A stretch of DNA of 64,000 nt from Cyrtodaria siliqua. Taxonomy: Eukaryota; Mollusca; Bivalvia; Adapedonta; Hiatellidae. The position numbers and the translations under genes are program-made. The stretch's first letter is position 1, and each line of letters begins with the position of its first letter. Positions 21,466-32,965 of this stretch are shown piece after piece. The stretch covers positions 22,261 to 86,260 of the forward strand of contig JAWPHD010011185.1 in NCBI GenBank assembly GCA_037043455.1, read 5' to 3'. A model generated the notes under the pieces. The model ran no database searches. It was not told the DNA's origin and saw only the letters and a list, made by a program, of their open reading frames with translations.

Positions 21466-22569
21466 AAATAAAATTCTGGTCAGTCAAATACTCTGTAGAA
21501 AACAAATACCAATTTGTAAACACTACTTCTGAGGTCACGCAACGTCCAAGATGACCGCCAGTGTCCATATGTTTACGTATAATTATACAGCAAATATTCA
21601 TGATCGCCATTTCCCTAAATATCCTGCTCGATCCTCACCTTGGCCATGCTATTTATCATTGAGTAAGATACTTAATCCATATTGGTTATTATTGTTTTTA
21701 CCCAGAAAGCCATCGAGAGTGATTGATATAAGTTGCAAGAACTTTTTACACAATCAATGTAAAATAAATATGTTTAAAATAAGTTCATAGCAGTGCTTTT
21801 TATACGATACAGACTGAATTGGAAATAAAATGACTTTCACAGTTCCAATCAAGAAACAGAAATTATATAGTTTTAACAAAATGATTTGGAATCAATTGAT
21901 TGAAGAGCCTTAGTCCTAGCTGATTTGTAATTACATTATTTTTGCGTCGTCTACATGCAGAGAGAAGTGCTTAAACGAGTCATTCACTGTATTTGACAGA
22001 CCCAAATAACGGATGTAATATGATACGCCACACCTCCAATCTCTCCCTATCAGTACAAAAAGAACTGTAAAGATCTCCACTGTAACGCCTTAATTGATGT
22101 TCACGAAACTTTATTGAAACATTGCTCTAAGTGTCGAGTACAAGTAGATTTAAAACAACAACATCAGGACCCTAATTACATATCTCCTGTTATAGCAAAA
22201 TCAAACTTTAGATGCGGTTGCGCCATTTGAGAAAACCAACAAGTATTAAACTGTGAATACAAATAGTGTGTTATTGGTAATTTGAATGTTACTGATTTTG
22301 CTGAACACAATTGATTATTTCCTCATGATTAGTGCAGTATTGACACAGTTACTGTGCAACATGGGGTCATACTCCTTGTAGGCTATGTATGTTTATTGAT
22401 ATCGTATACAGCATGCCCCAAACCACGCGAGATGCTGCAGTGATCTGAAAGCATCCCTGTTGATAAAGCTTGTGAATAAGTGCATGGAAATGATGCAAAC
22501 ATGGTCGCAATTCTGAATTTTACATTTCAGAAACTGACAAAATGAACTCCTCTAAATAGTATGTTTTAA
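21466..22569. other. No gene recognised
   Basis: The 79-codon plus frame at 21551-21790 has no recognisable motif. Otherwise no signal. Confidence 0.4.
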
Positions 22570-22880
22570 GGTCGAACAGGAAATGTAGAATTCACAAAAC
22601 ACAGTCTACCAAAAACATTCATCCAAATTCAACAACAATAACACGGAACAATAGAATCAAAGAAACGTATGCGACATCCCAAACACAAAAGGTTGACAAT
22701 TGGACTTAGAATCCTAGACTGTCCTAGAATATAAGTATGAATATAATAAACATGTCAAGAAAACCACAACGCAAGGACTCAATGACGCGTCAGAGCCAAA
22801 GCAACCCGAGCGAGAATAAACAGTTAGTTACACCAAGACAAGATTGAAGACAAACATCAAACGTCACCATCCTCTTCAGG
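22570..22880 (+). repeat. Repeat family A, internally deleted copy
   Basis: Begins with GTCGAACAGGAAATGTAG, has AAAGGTTGACAATTGG, then loses most of the core and resumes with ATGACGCGTCAGAGCCAAAG and ACATCAAACGTCACCATCC. Confidence 0.7.
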
Positions 22881-23044
22881 ATCGAAAAAGAAATGTGATT
22901 AATATCACGATATTTAGTTCAGAAATTATTTTGTTATGTTCAGAACTGCAACCTCAAACGGATACACTGCATCGTTGTAATAGTAATATCGATTTGCGCC
23001 ACCGTAAGTTTTCCGAACATGGGTTATTATTTTCGACCAAATAA

Positions 23045-23775
23045 TCAAAACCGTGAGAACATACCGCGGTGACATTTGGTGTCAGTGAATTGTAAATCCA
23101 AATCATGAGAACATACCGCGGAAACACTTGGTTTCAGGCAATCGTAAACACAAACCGTGAGACATATTGCGGAAACACTTGGTTCCAGGCATTCTCAAAC
23201 CCAAACTGTGTAAACAAACCACGGAGATATTTGGTGTCAGGAAATCGTGAACACTAACCGTGAGAACATACCGCGGAAACACTTGGTTTCATTCAATCGT
23301 AAACTCAAACCATGGGAACATACTGCGGAAACGCTTGATTTCAGTCAATCGTAACTCACACCTTGGGAACATATCGCAGAACCCAAACTGTTTAAACATA
23401 CCACGGAGACATTTGGGGACAGTAAATCGTAAACTCAAACCCTGGGAACATACCGCGGAAACACTTGGTTTCAATCAATCGTAAACTCAAACCGTGAGAA
23501 CATATCGCGGAAACACTTGGTGTCAGTAAATAGTGAACACTAACCGTGAGAACATAACGAGGAAGCACTTGGTTTCAGTCAGTCGTAAACCAAAACAGTG
23601 ATAACACACTTGGGTTCAGTCAATCGTAAACTCAGACCGTGAGAACATACCCTCGAGACTTTTGGTGTCATTCAACTCAAGCCGTGAGAACATACCACGG
23701 AGACATTTGGGGACAGTAATCGTAAACCCAAACCGTCAGATCATACCGCGGAAACACTTGGTTTCTGTGAATAGT
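23045..23775. repeat. About 14 x 52-bp degenerate minisatellite
   Basis: Recurring words ACCGTGAGAACATACCGCGG, AAACACTTGGTTTCAG and AATCGTAAACTC at about 50-53 bp spacing. Units vary by substitutions and short deletions, and some alternate between an AAACACTTGG and a GAGACATTTGG type. Small open frames inside are by-products. Confidence 0.9.
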
Positions 23776-24499
23776 GTTGCACTCATACGCTCATTTATTT
23801 TATGCTTAACAATGCAATAGTGGATGTTAGCATTAAAATAAAAGTGGTATCGCATACGTGTGAAATATAAAGTTTTATTTTTCACTGACTGAAATATTTT
23901 TTTCAAATTTCCAAAACATCATTTTTTGTTTTAGGAAATTCCTTTTTCATATAAAGCATTTGCTTCTAAATGGTCTAAGAAAATGAGCTGTAGTTTTTCA
24001 AAATTAGTAAAGTATATTTTAGAATTGAACGTTGTCATTTACAGAGAAAATGTCAGTTTGACATTATCTAAAAATTATTTTTTTAAGAATTTTGGTATGA
24101 CAGCTGTATCATTAGATTGGAAATCATTTAACCAAGAAAAATGAGTCGTAGTTTATTTACTCGATTAGGTATTTTTAAAAATATAATGAATTAAAGATTC
24201 CATTCGAAAGATTTAAATAAAATTTACCTTATAAGTGTTGTTTATTGCATGTATACTTCCCGATCGTAATGATAATATAATTAAGTTCTATTATAAATAT
24301 TAATACTATGAAAGTCGACTGGACAGTGTGAATGGAAAACAGTATTCACAGTGTATAATTCAAGATAGGTGTAATTTGCGAATATTTATATTCTTGACAA
24401 TTTATGTGACATCGACTTATCCCTCCCTGGACTTAAAGTACTTTGGGTAGAATTTAATATATATAAAAGAAAAGTCTTAGTTACTTAGGAGCATTTTAC
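23776..24499. other. No gene recognised
   Basis: Very AT-rich; nothing identified. Confidence 0.45.
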
Positions 24500-24990
24500 A
24501 GACCACCAGACTCGAGAGCTGTCGTCCCTCGGGTTTTCTGGTCGTACCTTAGATTGATTTTCTCTTTAGCTGCAACTACTATGGATGTTCAGTACGACTC
24601 TGGATACATCCTGAGATATTTATTATTTTGTATGTGTTGCTTTAGTTAGTTTCTATGGATGTGGACTTTATTGTTAGAGAATTCCTTTTTATGGGATGTA
24701 GTTTTGTTTACACTGTCTTGTCTATTTGGACGCTGAAGACAGGATACTAGCTAGGATTGTGCGCATATAAAATCGTTTCAAGCTAGCCAATAGGCCTTAT
24801 TGCCTACTGACCGTTCCAAGTCGGTAACCCTGTCTTCACCACCGTTTCTGTTGTTTTTGTCTCTTTCATTGTATTATCAAGTCCTTGTTTGCAGTACAGT
24901 GCGAAACCTACGATGCCATTGCGTTCGGACGCTGTGGTTTCTATAGGACGCTATATCTCATTTTCGAATGCGCCTGGGATCTAATCGAAG
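24500..24990 (-). repeat. Repeat family B, full-length copy
   Basis: Reverse orientation: GTCCCTCGGGTTTTCTGGTC near the left end, CTGAAGACAGG pairing with CCTGTCTTCACC, CTACTGACCGTTCCAAGTCG, and GATGCCATTGCGTTCGGACG at the right end. The 97-codon frame at 24885-25178 begins inside this repeat and has no independent support. Confidence 0.88.
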
Positions 24991-25231
24991 AAGGTATTGA
25001 TAGAGCTTGTAACTCTTCAATATTAGATTTAGACGTAACTGGATATTTTAACTGCAATTATCGAAATATTATATTAGAGCTAAATACATTATCGACTCAT
25101 ACGGGACCAGCATGTCGTCGAGCCGACCCATTTAACAAAGACTTCGTCCTCTCGAATCGACTTAATTATCATCAGTAATAGCACTACCATATGAACAAGT
25201 TTAATTAACATGTTTAGTTGTTTTCTTTGTG

Positions 25232-25655
25232 GTTTTAAAGTAGAATATCGCTTAAGCTGGTGCTAGGAGGCGTGCGAGGTGTTGCACTTAACATTACCTC
25301 TCATGAACAGACTCAATAAAACCGAGTCTGCTACTTTTATCTCTTGCTTGTGTTTGGTGCTTCCAAGGGATCCCCTTTTCAGTATTTATTATCATTCACA
25401 CTAGCGTTTGATTAGTGCTGTGTGCCGGCCGTACAAGTTGCCCCCACTACAAATCAGTAGTGTTATTACCTTCTGGTACTTTGAGATCATCAAGGCTTTA
25501 AAGTAGAATATCGCCTAAGCCGGTGCTAGGAGGCGTGAGAGGCGTGTTGCACCCAACATTACCTCTCATGAACAGACTCAAAACCAAGTCTGCTACTTTT
25601 ATCTCTTTCTTGTGTTTGTTGCTTCCAAGGGATCCCCTTTTCAGTAATTAATACG
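25232..25655 (-). repeat. Repeat family C, partial tandem dimer
   Basis: TTTAAAGTAGAATATCGC occurs at about 25234 and 25497, a period of about 263 bases, the same as at the 20.4-kb locus though in the opposite orientation. Both units carry GAACAGACTCAA...GTCTGC and TTGCTTCCAAGGGATCCCC. Confidence 0.85.
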
Positions 25656-26534
25656 TTATCATTCTGTGATTGCCCTGTTTTTGTTATTTTAAATTTTAAG
25701 AAACCTCTTTCACAACATTATAACTGACGCTGCCTCGGCAACTGTAACACACAAGTTTATTTCTATCCGCCCAAGAAATAGGATTCGCACAAAAGCTAAG
25801 GATAAAAGGTTGAATTAAGAAAAATAATGAACAACCGTCATACAACACTCGCATTACCCTGAGCCATGGAAACTTGCAACTGTTATCCCAGGTTTTAGAA
25901 AGGTCAAGCCTTCAAATCCAATGAATTACACTAAGTTGTATCAGCAAAACAATGGAGCGCTGTGTATTGAAGTTATTCCTTAATAACCTAATCAAGAATA
26001 GCATTCTTACAACATTTCAATTCGTTTTTATACCAGGCTATTCAACAATTAATTACTTAACGTTTATGTATGCCTGTAGTCACGCCCTTGACAAAGGTAA
26101 AGAAATCCGTGTTGTACTTGCGACATACATGTATCGAGCGCATTCGATCGCGTATGACACGCAGGTCTTATATACAAATTAAAATCAATTGGTATCAGAG
26201 GTAATCTCTTACAATGTTTATTTCTTATCTTTCAATTAAAAAACAACGCGTTGTCATAAACAGTAGTAACTATAACTGGTCACATTAAAGCTCATGTTCT
26301 AGAAGGTTCTATTTTACGTCCAACATTGTTTCCATTATGATAATGATATTGTATTGGCATTATGAGCAACATTTCAGTTATTTGCTGACGATACTAGTTT
26401 ATACATACTCGTTGAAAAACCACACACTTCACTCTCAGACATGACAAAATTAGACGAATGGTTAAAGCAATGGCTCGTTGAACCCTAAAAACGGAAACCC
26501 TTACAATATCCCAAAAAAAATAATTTGAAGCATG

Positions 26535-26795
26535 GTCACTGAAAATTCCCTTTGTAATAGCACACGTGTAAATCGCTTAATTGAAAATACACATGTCAGA
26601 ATAACAATCAGAATAACAGTTAGAATAACAAGTTAGAGTATGGCAGGGAGCTGAAATGGACATGCTACAAAACAAATAGAGTATGGTTTCGTCTCGTTGG
26701 TTAATTTAAACACCTCGATGGGCTACGCCCATCTCGATGTTTAAATTAACCAACTCAATGGAACTATAAATCTGTCTATTACATTAACCTTTACA
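26535..26795. mobile_element. Family H insertion within the LINE
   Basis: The LINE frame is lost after TETLTIS and resumes at DLIMNTSVII. The intervening sequence matches 33700-33925 (AAATCGCTTAATTGAAA, CATGCTACAAAACAAATA, GTATGGT). Boundaries are approximate and no target duplication could be fixed. Confidence 0.55.
26697..26753. repeat. Long perfect-ended hairpin inside H
   Basis: TTGGTTAATTTAAACA at the left pairs with its inverted copy at the right. The inner GATGGGC-TAC-GCCCATC also pairs. Only four adjacent positions fail. Confidence 0.8.
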
Positions 26796-27391
26796 CCCGA
26801 CCTCATAATGAACACCAGCGTTATAATAGAAGTCAGTAATCACAAGCACTTAATTGGGATTAATTTTCTCGAACGACGGCAAATGGTGCGCTCAAATTGA
26901 TAGTAACGTTATTCGCGCTGGCAAGAAATAGGCATTCTTTGACGCTTTACATTCTCCCTTATTATAATATCTTTAGAAAGAACATATTTACATTTCCTTT
27001 CTACGTCCATTATTAGAGATCTTGGAGAACTGCTCTTTAGAACAAAATAACTGAACTGAAGCAATGCAAATCGAGGCAGCGCGGATAGTAACAACTGGTA
27101 CAGCCAAATTATGGAGTAAATTGCATGAGGAAACCAACTGGGAAACACTTGCTGAAGGAAGAAAAAACACAAACTCATGTTATTGTATAAATGCGAAACA
27201 GTCTAACAACCAAATTACTTAACTGATCTGGTCCAGTCACAGGTACACGATCGAACTGGTTATAACCTTAGAAATAATGATGATATTTCAGTTGTGCATG
27301 CAAGGACTAGCTTATACCGAGATTCTTTTCTCCCATCAGTTATTCGCAACTGGAACGCTCTGCAAGGGCGTGTGGGTGGGGATATAAGGAA

Positions 27392-27823
27392 TTGAATTGC
27401 ACTGAATTGGGGTTTTAAGGCGCACCAACACATGAAAGGTTATAAGGCACCTAACAGGAATGAATATGCCAGGCTCATCCTCCATGTACATCGAGATCAA
27501 ATATGGAGAATGGTCCTAGAACCTTCTCACCTGCATAACTGCAGAGTTGCTGCTAATTCTATTCTAGACGCTCCATTTACGCTGGAGCCACATTTATTGT
27601 TTTTCTGCCACTGCCCTAGTGATTTTAACGAGATGGCACCTGAAACAATGCAGGGGTCATGATGAAGACCTTTAATGAGCATGAACAAACAATGATAAAA
27701 TGAACATACATTTGGGAGGAGGGGAGGTTCTACCCATCTGCCTACTCCCCCAACCAACGGGATTTGAATTGGCCCTATTCTTTGTCCCGGAAACGAACGG
27801 GGCACCCGGAACCACACGGGGCT
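27392..27823 (-). mobile_element. Family F SINE with 14-bp target duplication, inserted in the LINE
   Basis: The minus-strand head reads GCCCCGTGTGGTTCCGGG with a B-box-like ATTCAAATCCC. The body has GGGTAGAACCTCCCC, AGGGCAGTGGCAGAAAAACA and GGTTATAAGGCACC-like words, and the tail is CAATTCAA-like. GGGGATATAAGGAA flanks it at 27378-27391 and 27824-27837. That 14-bp duplication belongs to the LINE frame (GDIRN). A second copy lies at 59480-59835. The 122-codon minus frame here is SINE sequence. Confidence 0.88.
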
Positions 27824-28222
27824 GGGGATATAAGGAACATTTAAATTTACCACTTTACAAGTTGTTAAGTCTTTCCTTAACGCTACCTTATCCAATCCTC
27901 AACATATTATTTTATTGAAAACCGACAGGGGAATGTACTACATACTATATTTAGACTTGAATGCAGATCCCCTAATCGACTTGTATACAAACGATCCCTA
28001 GTAGATGGTCCAAACTGTACTTGTGGCAAAACAGAAACATCCTATCACTACTTGTTAGTTTGTACAAGATGTACCGATCAACGACAAGTACTGTTTACAC
28101 ATCTACCCTGTACGCTATCTCAACAGAACTTACTGTTTGGGTAAAATAATCTTTCAGATCAATGTATTGCTGACGTCTTCAAAACATGTCCAGTCGTTCA
28201 CATTTGGAAAGAAACGTTTTAG

Positions 28223-28886
28223 AAACTAAAGATAACAATGTGTCGAATTGAATACTAGCGGGGTCTGATATGACTGGTGAAACATGCTAGATCAGTTTCA
28301 AAGGTATTACCGATCATCGGTAGTTGCAGAGACTCAAAAAATATAGTAATATGGTTAGAAATGGTCTATCGTGCACAAAATCAGAATTATGTTTAAACTT
28401 ACAACGATTTTATTTATACTTGTTAAATGTTATCAAATTTCATGTAAACATGCTACGATAGTATGTATAACACATGTCAGCCATATCTGTTAATCTATAT
28501 GAATATTAAGGAGATACATTTATATGTTTTCATCGAAAGCTTGTTTTCAAGTCCTGTTTATGCATTATTTTCCATATTATTCACCACATTTCTTAAACAA
28601 ATATTGTTTAAACCAAAATAGTGCCGTGTACTATGTCTATATATATAGATGTTAATGTTTAGCATTTGTTCTAATTTCTGTATATTGCATATAGTAATTA
28701 TTCTACTATGTATATAGATGTCCGCCTCTACCATGAGGGGGTTTATGATACTGAGACTTTTAAAAGTTACTAGTAGCTCATCTGCTTACGTTGATATAAT
28801 ATTATAAAGGGTAGTTCTAGAATTGGCCGGCCGCGTGCCCATATAATGTCCGTATAATGTGACTGGGTGGAGTTATGTCATATATA
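28223..28886. other. No gene recognised
   Basis: AT-rich sequence between the LINE and Tc1/mariner remnants; nothing identified. Confidence 0.45.
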
Positions 28887-29355
28887 CTCAGCAAAAATAA
28901 AAAGTATCCACCTTGTTTTCCTGCAAAATCTGCGACAGTAAGAAAGAACTGATAATTGTAGCATGATTTTCTTTTATTAGCATCTGTGTTTGATGTTCAC
29001 ACAAAATTTCATCGAAATATACTGAATAATAAAAAAATAAATCACAATTTAAAACCATAGGTGTGAAAACGAAATTAACAAAACTTAACAAATGTAAAGG
29101 TAACGACAATAGCACAGATTCAGCAGTCTAAGTCGATTCAAATACACAGAAAAATATTCAAAACCTCGCTAATATCTCATGTGTCCACCGTTACACCGAA
29201 TACACGCAAGAATGCGACGTCGCATGCTTCTAAAGTAACGACTGACGAATTCTAGTGCTAATGCTTTCCATTCGCTGACAATTGCTGCTGCAAGGTCCTG
29301 AACACTTTGGATAAGGTCATCCTGACGTACACGACGTCCCAAATATGCTCGATGC
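28887..29355 (-). mobile_element. Tc1/mariner element, 3' half
   Basis: Starts after TA with CTCAGCAAAAATAAAAAG, a Tc1/mariner-like terminus. Then comes a non-coding tail and the transposase C-terminus on minus. Only the last third of an element is present. The 75-codon frame at 28888-29115 is in the 3' non-coding tail. Confidence 0.85.
29169..29353 (-). pseudogene. Tc1/mariner transposase, C-terminal fragment
   Basis: The minus strand reads IEHIWDVV, then after a frameshift RQDDLIQSVQDLAAAI, VSEWKALALEF and SRYFRSMRRRI...CNGGHMRY before a stop at 29169. IEHxWD, the AAA-x4-EW segment and the closing GGHTRY-like motif are typical of Tc1/IS630-type transposases. The DDE catalytic part is absent except for the E in IEH; the fragment is inactive. 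In life the protein would cut and paste the element at TA sites in the nucleus. Confidence 0.88.
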
Positions 29356-29690
29356 TTCGTCAGTCGTTACGTCAGAAGCATGCGACGTCGCAATTTTGGG
29401 TGTATTCGGTGTAACGGTAGACACATGAGATATTAGCGAGGTTTTGAACATTTTTCTGTGTATTTGAATGGGCTTAGACTGCTAAATCTTGCTATTGTCG
29501 TTAATCTTTACTTTTTTAAGTTTTGTTAATTTCGTTTTCACACCTATGTTTTTAAAGATTGATTTATTTTTTAAGCTTTCGGTATATTTCGATGACATTT
29601 TGTGTGAACATCAAACAAAGATGTTATTAAAAGAAAATCATGCTACAATTGTTAGTTCTTTCTTACAGTATCAGAGTGGAAAATATAATG
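29356..29690 (+). mobile_element. Second Tc1/mariner 3' end in inverted orientation
   Basis: Mirror of 28926-29265. The plus strand gives SRYVRSMRRRNFGC then CNGRHMRY and a stop, then the same 3' non-coding tail (TTTCGTTTTCACACCTATG). Similarity ends near 29676, before the terminus. The two tails form a stem of about 320 bp around a loop of about 90 bp. The 101-codon frame at 29489-29794 is tail sequence. Confidence 0.85.
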
Positions 29691-29829
29691 TTCATCATAT
29701 GAATGTCTTTGATTGTTTTCTGATTGCATCGTTATATGACCGAGAGCTAGTGTATTGCTCAACGAAGTCGTATAATTTCGCAATGGATCTTTAGTAACAT
29801 ATTGCAAGTGATTACGATCCTACAAAACA

Positions 29830-29995
29830 AAACATTATCAAGCAATCGTAAACTCGTGATAGTTTCACTGATTGAAAAAGTAAATGTAATACGTTATCTT
29901 TATTTGCTTTTTTTTAAAATTTAAATAAGCGTCTAAGCACACTTCAGCTTTTGCCCAGACATACCAGGAAGAACCATTACCTAATGTGCTTCTGT
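29830..29995 (+). repeat. Dispersed repeat I, copy 1
   Basis: ATCGTAAACTCGTGATAGTT, TCACTGATTGAAAAAGTA and AGACATACCAGGAAGAAC recur at 32078-32225. Family unknown. Confidence 0.6.
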
Positions 29996-30177
29996 TTCAT
30001 ATTAAATGTGCATAATATACAGTAAATTAAGCTGTGTGTTACCTTATGTTTACTTATTGTTTATGAATATGTTTAATATGGAAAAAAGGACGGCTTGGCT
30101 GCTGTTGTGTTTTTTTAAATCAAAACTGTTAATTTAAATGGTGTTTATATAGTTAACATTTCTATATAAATATACTT

Positions 30178-30425
30178 CTGTTAATCGGATGGTAAATGGC
30201 TACATTAGAACTTTTTTTCTGAAAAAAGACTAAAACAACACATACCACTCCGAATGTTAACCTTGCAAGTTTCCTTATTGATAGAACACGTGTTTGACTA
30301 AGCAGAGGTGAGCAAACTTAGGATGTAACAGGTTGCAATATATTTGCACTAAATACAGAAATGAAATTGCTCGATGGTTCAAGACGGAACTTCAACATTT
30401 ATGTTTCTGTGTTACGTTACCCTGG
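30178..30425. mobile_element. Element E, internal fragment
   Basis: CTGTTAATCGGATGGTAAATGG, TTATTGATAGAACACG and GACGGAACTTCAACATTTATG match the right half of the complete E copy (reverse complement of about 54660-54910). Termini are not preserved. Confidence 0.6.
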
Positions 30426-30619
30426 TTTGAATCAGAATCAGAGTAAATTTTGTCTGTTTTGACTGTCTGATAAAACTTCATTGACAGTCGTAACGACCTC
30501 ATCACTATGACACATAATACTCTGTTATGTTTTATATACTTTGATTATCATATTCTTACGGAATTTCTACTACAACTTGCATCAATTTGTGATAAATTAA
30601 TCGGATATCTTTGAATCGT

Positions 30620-30815
30620 CAATAAATACTGAAAATAAGATCCCTTGGAAGCAACAAACAAACAAGAGATAAAAGTAGCAGACTCGGTTGTATTGAGTCT
30701 GTTCATGAGAGGTAATGTAAAGTGCAACACCCCTCAAGCCTCCTATCACCTGCTTAAGCGATATTCTACGCTAAAGCCACAAAGATTGGGCTTGATGATA
30801 CCAAGTTCAAGATTG
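30620..30815 (+). repeat. Repeat family C, single truncated unit
   Basis: AATACTGAAAATAAGATCCC, the hairpin CAGACTC (30679-30685) / GAGTCTG (30695-30701), then GAGAGGT and AAAGATTGGGCTTGATGAT before similarity stops. Open frames on both strands are incidental. Confidence 0.8.
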
Positions 30816-32077
30816 TCTCTATTTGACCTATTTAGCGGATGCGTTTGACCCTGTACTACTTATGTCGAATATGTCTCATAGCTTCAGCCATATCTAAGAC
30901 AGTTTATACGTTAAGTTTCTTTCTTCTCGCAGAAAGGTAGGTTTTAAAAGTAAGCGTTATTTCTGTTTATTTTTTTTTGTTTTATTTTTTTGTGAAATGA
31001 AAGATGCACGAGACGGAAATAGAGAAGTAGCCGAACTATGTATCGAAATATCCTTCATTTTACACATTCCATACGTATACGTATTCGTTATATCTGTTAA
31101 AAGTAGATTAGAGAAGCCGCCAAAGACGCTCGTGACCCGTCTTATTTCACCGACAAAATAATTGTCAATTCGAAAACAACTTCACAATCTTTTACGAACA
31201 GACAGTAGTTTACATATTACTAAATACATGTTACAATCAATTTACAGAGGTAGCTAGGATTCATTTCCGTTATCGATGGTAGAGGATATGCAACATTCTG
31301 TAAATCACAGCTGTGAGTCTGCTTACTTCTGGTTTAAAATCTAACTTAAATGTTTTCTTTTTTTTTAATTGTATAAAGTTTTTTTAGAATTAAATTGACA
31401 AATTCCAAAACGAATAGCCATGTTTGATACCAAAGTTTTTATCATTCCATTGCCAATATCATGTTGTCATTTGTTTTTAAATAGGTTGAATCATTAAGGA
31501 ACTGTCGCTTGATAAAGAGGATAGGGTGTAAAGTTTTTTTTTTTTCAAAGTGTCTTGTTTCTTTTGCAACTGAATATATATACCCCAGTTACCTTGTATT
31601 ACAGATATTTTAAATGGAGTGTATAATTTTGACAAAAATATATATTTTTAACAGATTTATCCAATACAATAAAAAAATAAATAACCGATTATATAATCGG
31701 ATTACATTCAGTCTCTGCTTTAAAGAAAGTGTTAAACATTTGAGCAAATTATAATGAACTGTTCATGTCTGATTAGCATTTAAATACAGGGTACATTTAC
31801 GAGTCGTCTATAGTAGGTCAACGTGTAAAATGCATGTACATTTATCAAGGCCATAGCCAGGATGACAGGCAGTTATCATCTTTTCATCGAACACATGGCT
31901 TTTCAGACAAAAAACGTAAGACGTCGGCACATATATACAATTGATTGCATCGTGTTGTGCTCATGGTCAAGTTGTTATTGTCATTTCGACGAAGTTGTAA
32001 ACGTTCGTATTAGATTTGCAGACGCTTCGTTCGTGATTACAAAGGATTGAACCATTAGGAACATAAAACGATGCTTT
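30816..32077. other. No gene recognised
   Basis: AT-rich with poly-T runs near 31360 and 31535. The 62-codon frame at 31862-32050 has no recognisable motif. Confidence 0.45.
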
Positions 32078-32225
32078 AACTAAAAATCGTATACTCCTGA
32101 TAGTTTCACTGATTGAAAAAGTACTATAATTCGTTATCTTTATTTGGCTTTATTTAACTAAACGGGAATTTTTGCACCCTTGAGATTTTGTCTAGACATA
32201 ACAGGAAGAACAATTACAGAATCAA
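32078..32225 (+). repeat. Dispersed repeat I, copy 2
   Basis: ATCGTATACTCCTGATAGTT and TCACTGATTGAAAAAGTA match 29830-29995 in the same orientation, about 2.25 kb apart. Confidence 0.6.
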
Positions 32226-32519
32226 GTCATCGAATGAGACATCGTCTAGTACTTTCAGTATAGACTTTCTATCCTTTAAATATCTTGAAAATTGAGCCAC
32301 TTAGAAAGTTTGATTCCTTGAGCAGCATGTGTTATCTGTAATTTGGGCTAATCATCAGATAGGGTAATCTGTAAGCTGCAGATAAAGGCTTTATCTAGAT
32401 TTTTCTAGAAAATAAAACTTTGAATAGAAAGCTTCTAGCGTAATGTTGATGCTTCGGGATTTTCTGGTAAGCAAGGAATTGTTGACGAACGGTTAATCGA
32501 CACATTTTATGTTATTTTG

Positions 32520-32700
32520 AGCTGCCCATCGAGAGAGTGGGTGGTGTGGGTGGCGGGATGAATAGGAACCCGGTAACCCTAACTTACTCTTATTATCGAA
32601 TAGATTCCTGTTGCTCTTTCGAGTGTTCGGATGATAGACTCCGATACGTCCCAAACCGACTGACTAAGCACCAGACTAAGGGAATCGTCTTGCAAATGGA
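32520..32700 (-). mobile_element. Decayed SINE body, same family as 18932-19251
   Basis: TTACTCTTATTATCGAATAG, ATTCCTGTTGCTCTTT and the AAGGGAATCGTCTTGC segment correspond to the body of the complete SINE. The tRNA head is missing. Confidence 0.75.
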
Positions 32701-32965
32701 GGATTTTTATTATTTCATTTTTGGTGCTGTTTTCTCCACGGATCACACTCGGTTGTGTTACCTAAGTAGTTCAATAGCAAAAAAGTGTCAGTTTTACAGA
32801 TAAAACAAAAGAAATGTGTTGATTATATAACGTTTAAATTGTTTAATATGGTGACCCTTTAATAATGTTGTATGTTACATTTATTCTATACAAAGTACTT
32901 AACATATCAAATGTAGATGTTACGTTTAACGTTTAACTTGTTAAGTCTTAACTACTTACTGTTTA

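Larger units (their letters stand above)
25715..28222 (+). pseudogene. Dead non-LTR retrotransposon (LINE), RT and C-terminus
   Basis: In order: YPEPWKLATVIP and TMERCVLKLFLNNLI (RT fingers), FVFIPGYSTINYLTF, DKGKEIRVV, then YNWSHIKA. QLFADDTSLYILVEKP, near 26385, carries the catalytic ADD motif. Next come NDGKWCAQID, MQIEAARIVTTGTAKLW, NLRNNDDISVVHARTS, then WNALQ. After an inserted SINE the frame resumes at KFTTLQVVKSFLN and ends with FRLECRSPNRLVYKR and a CTCG-x8-H-x4-C zinc-knuckle-like tail, closing at 28222. This is a Jockey/CR1-like polymerase order. Stops and frameshifts occur throughout and no 5' part or endonuclease is present. Confidence 0.88.

Noticed and set aside
23045..23775. 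CRISPR-like repeat-spacer array
   Set aside because: No constant repeat separated by unique spacers; the whole 52-bp unit repeats with drift.
24885..25178. 97-codon gene
   Set aside because: Starts within a family B copy and has no recognisable domain.
27527..27895. 122-codon minus-strand gene
   Set aside because: It lies in SINE F and its LINE flank, on the strand opposite the LINE.
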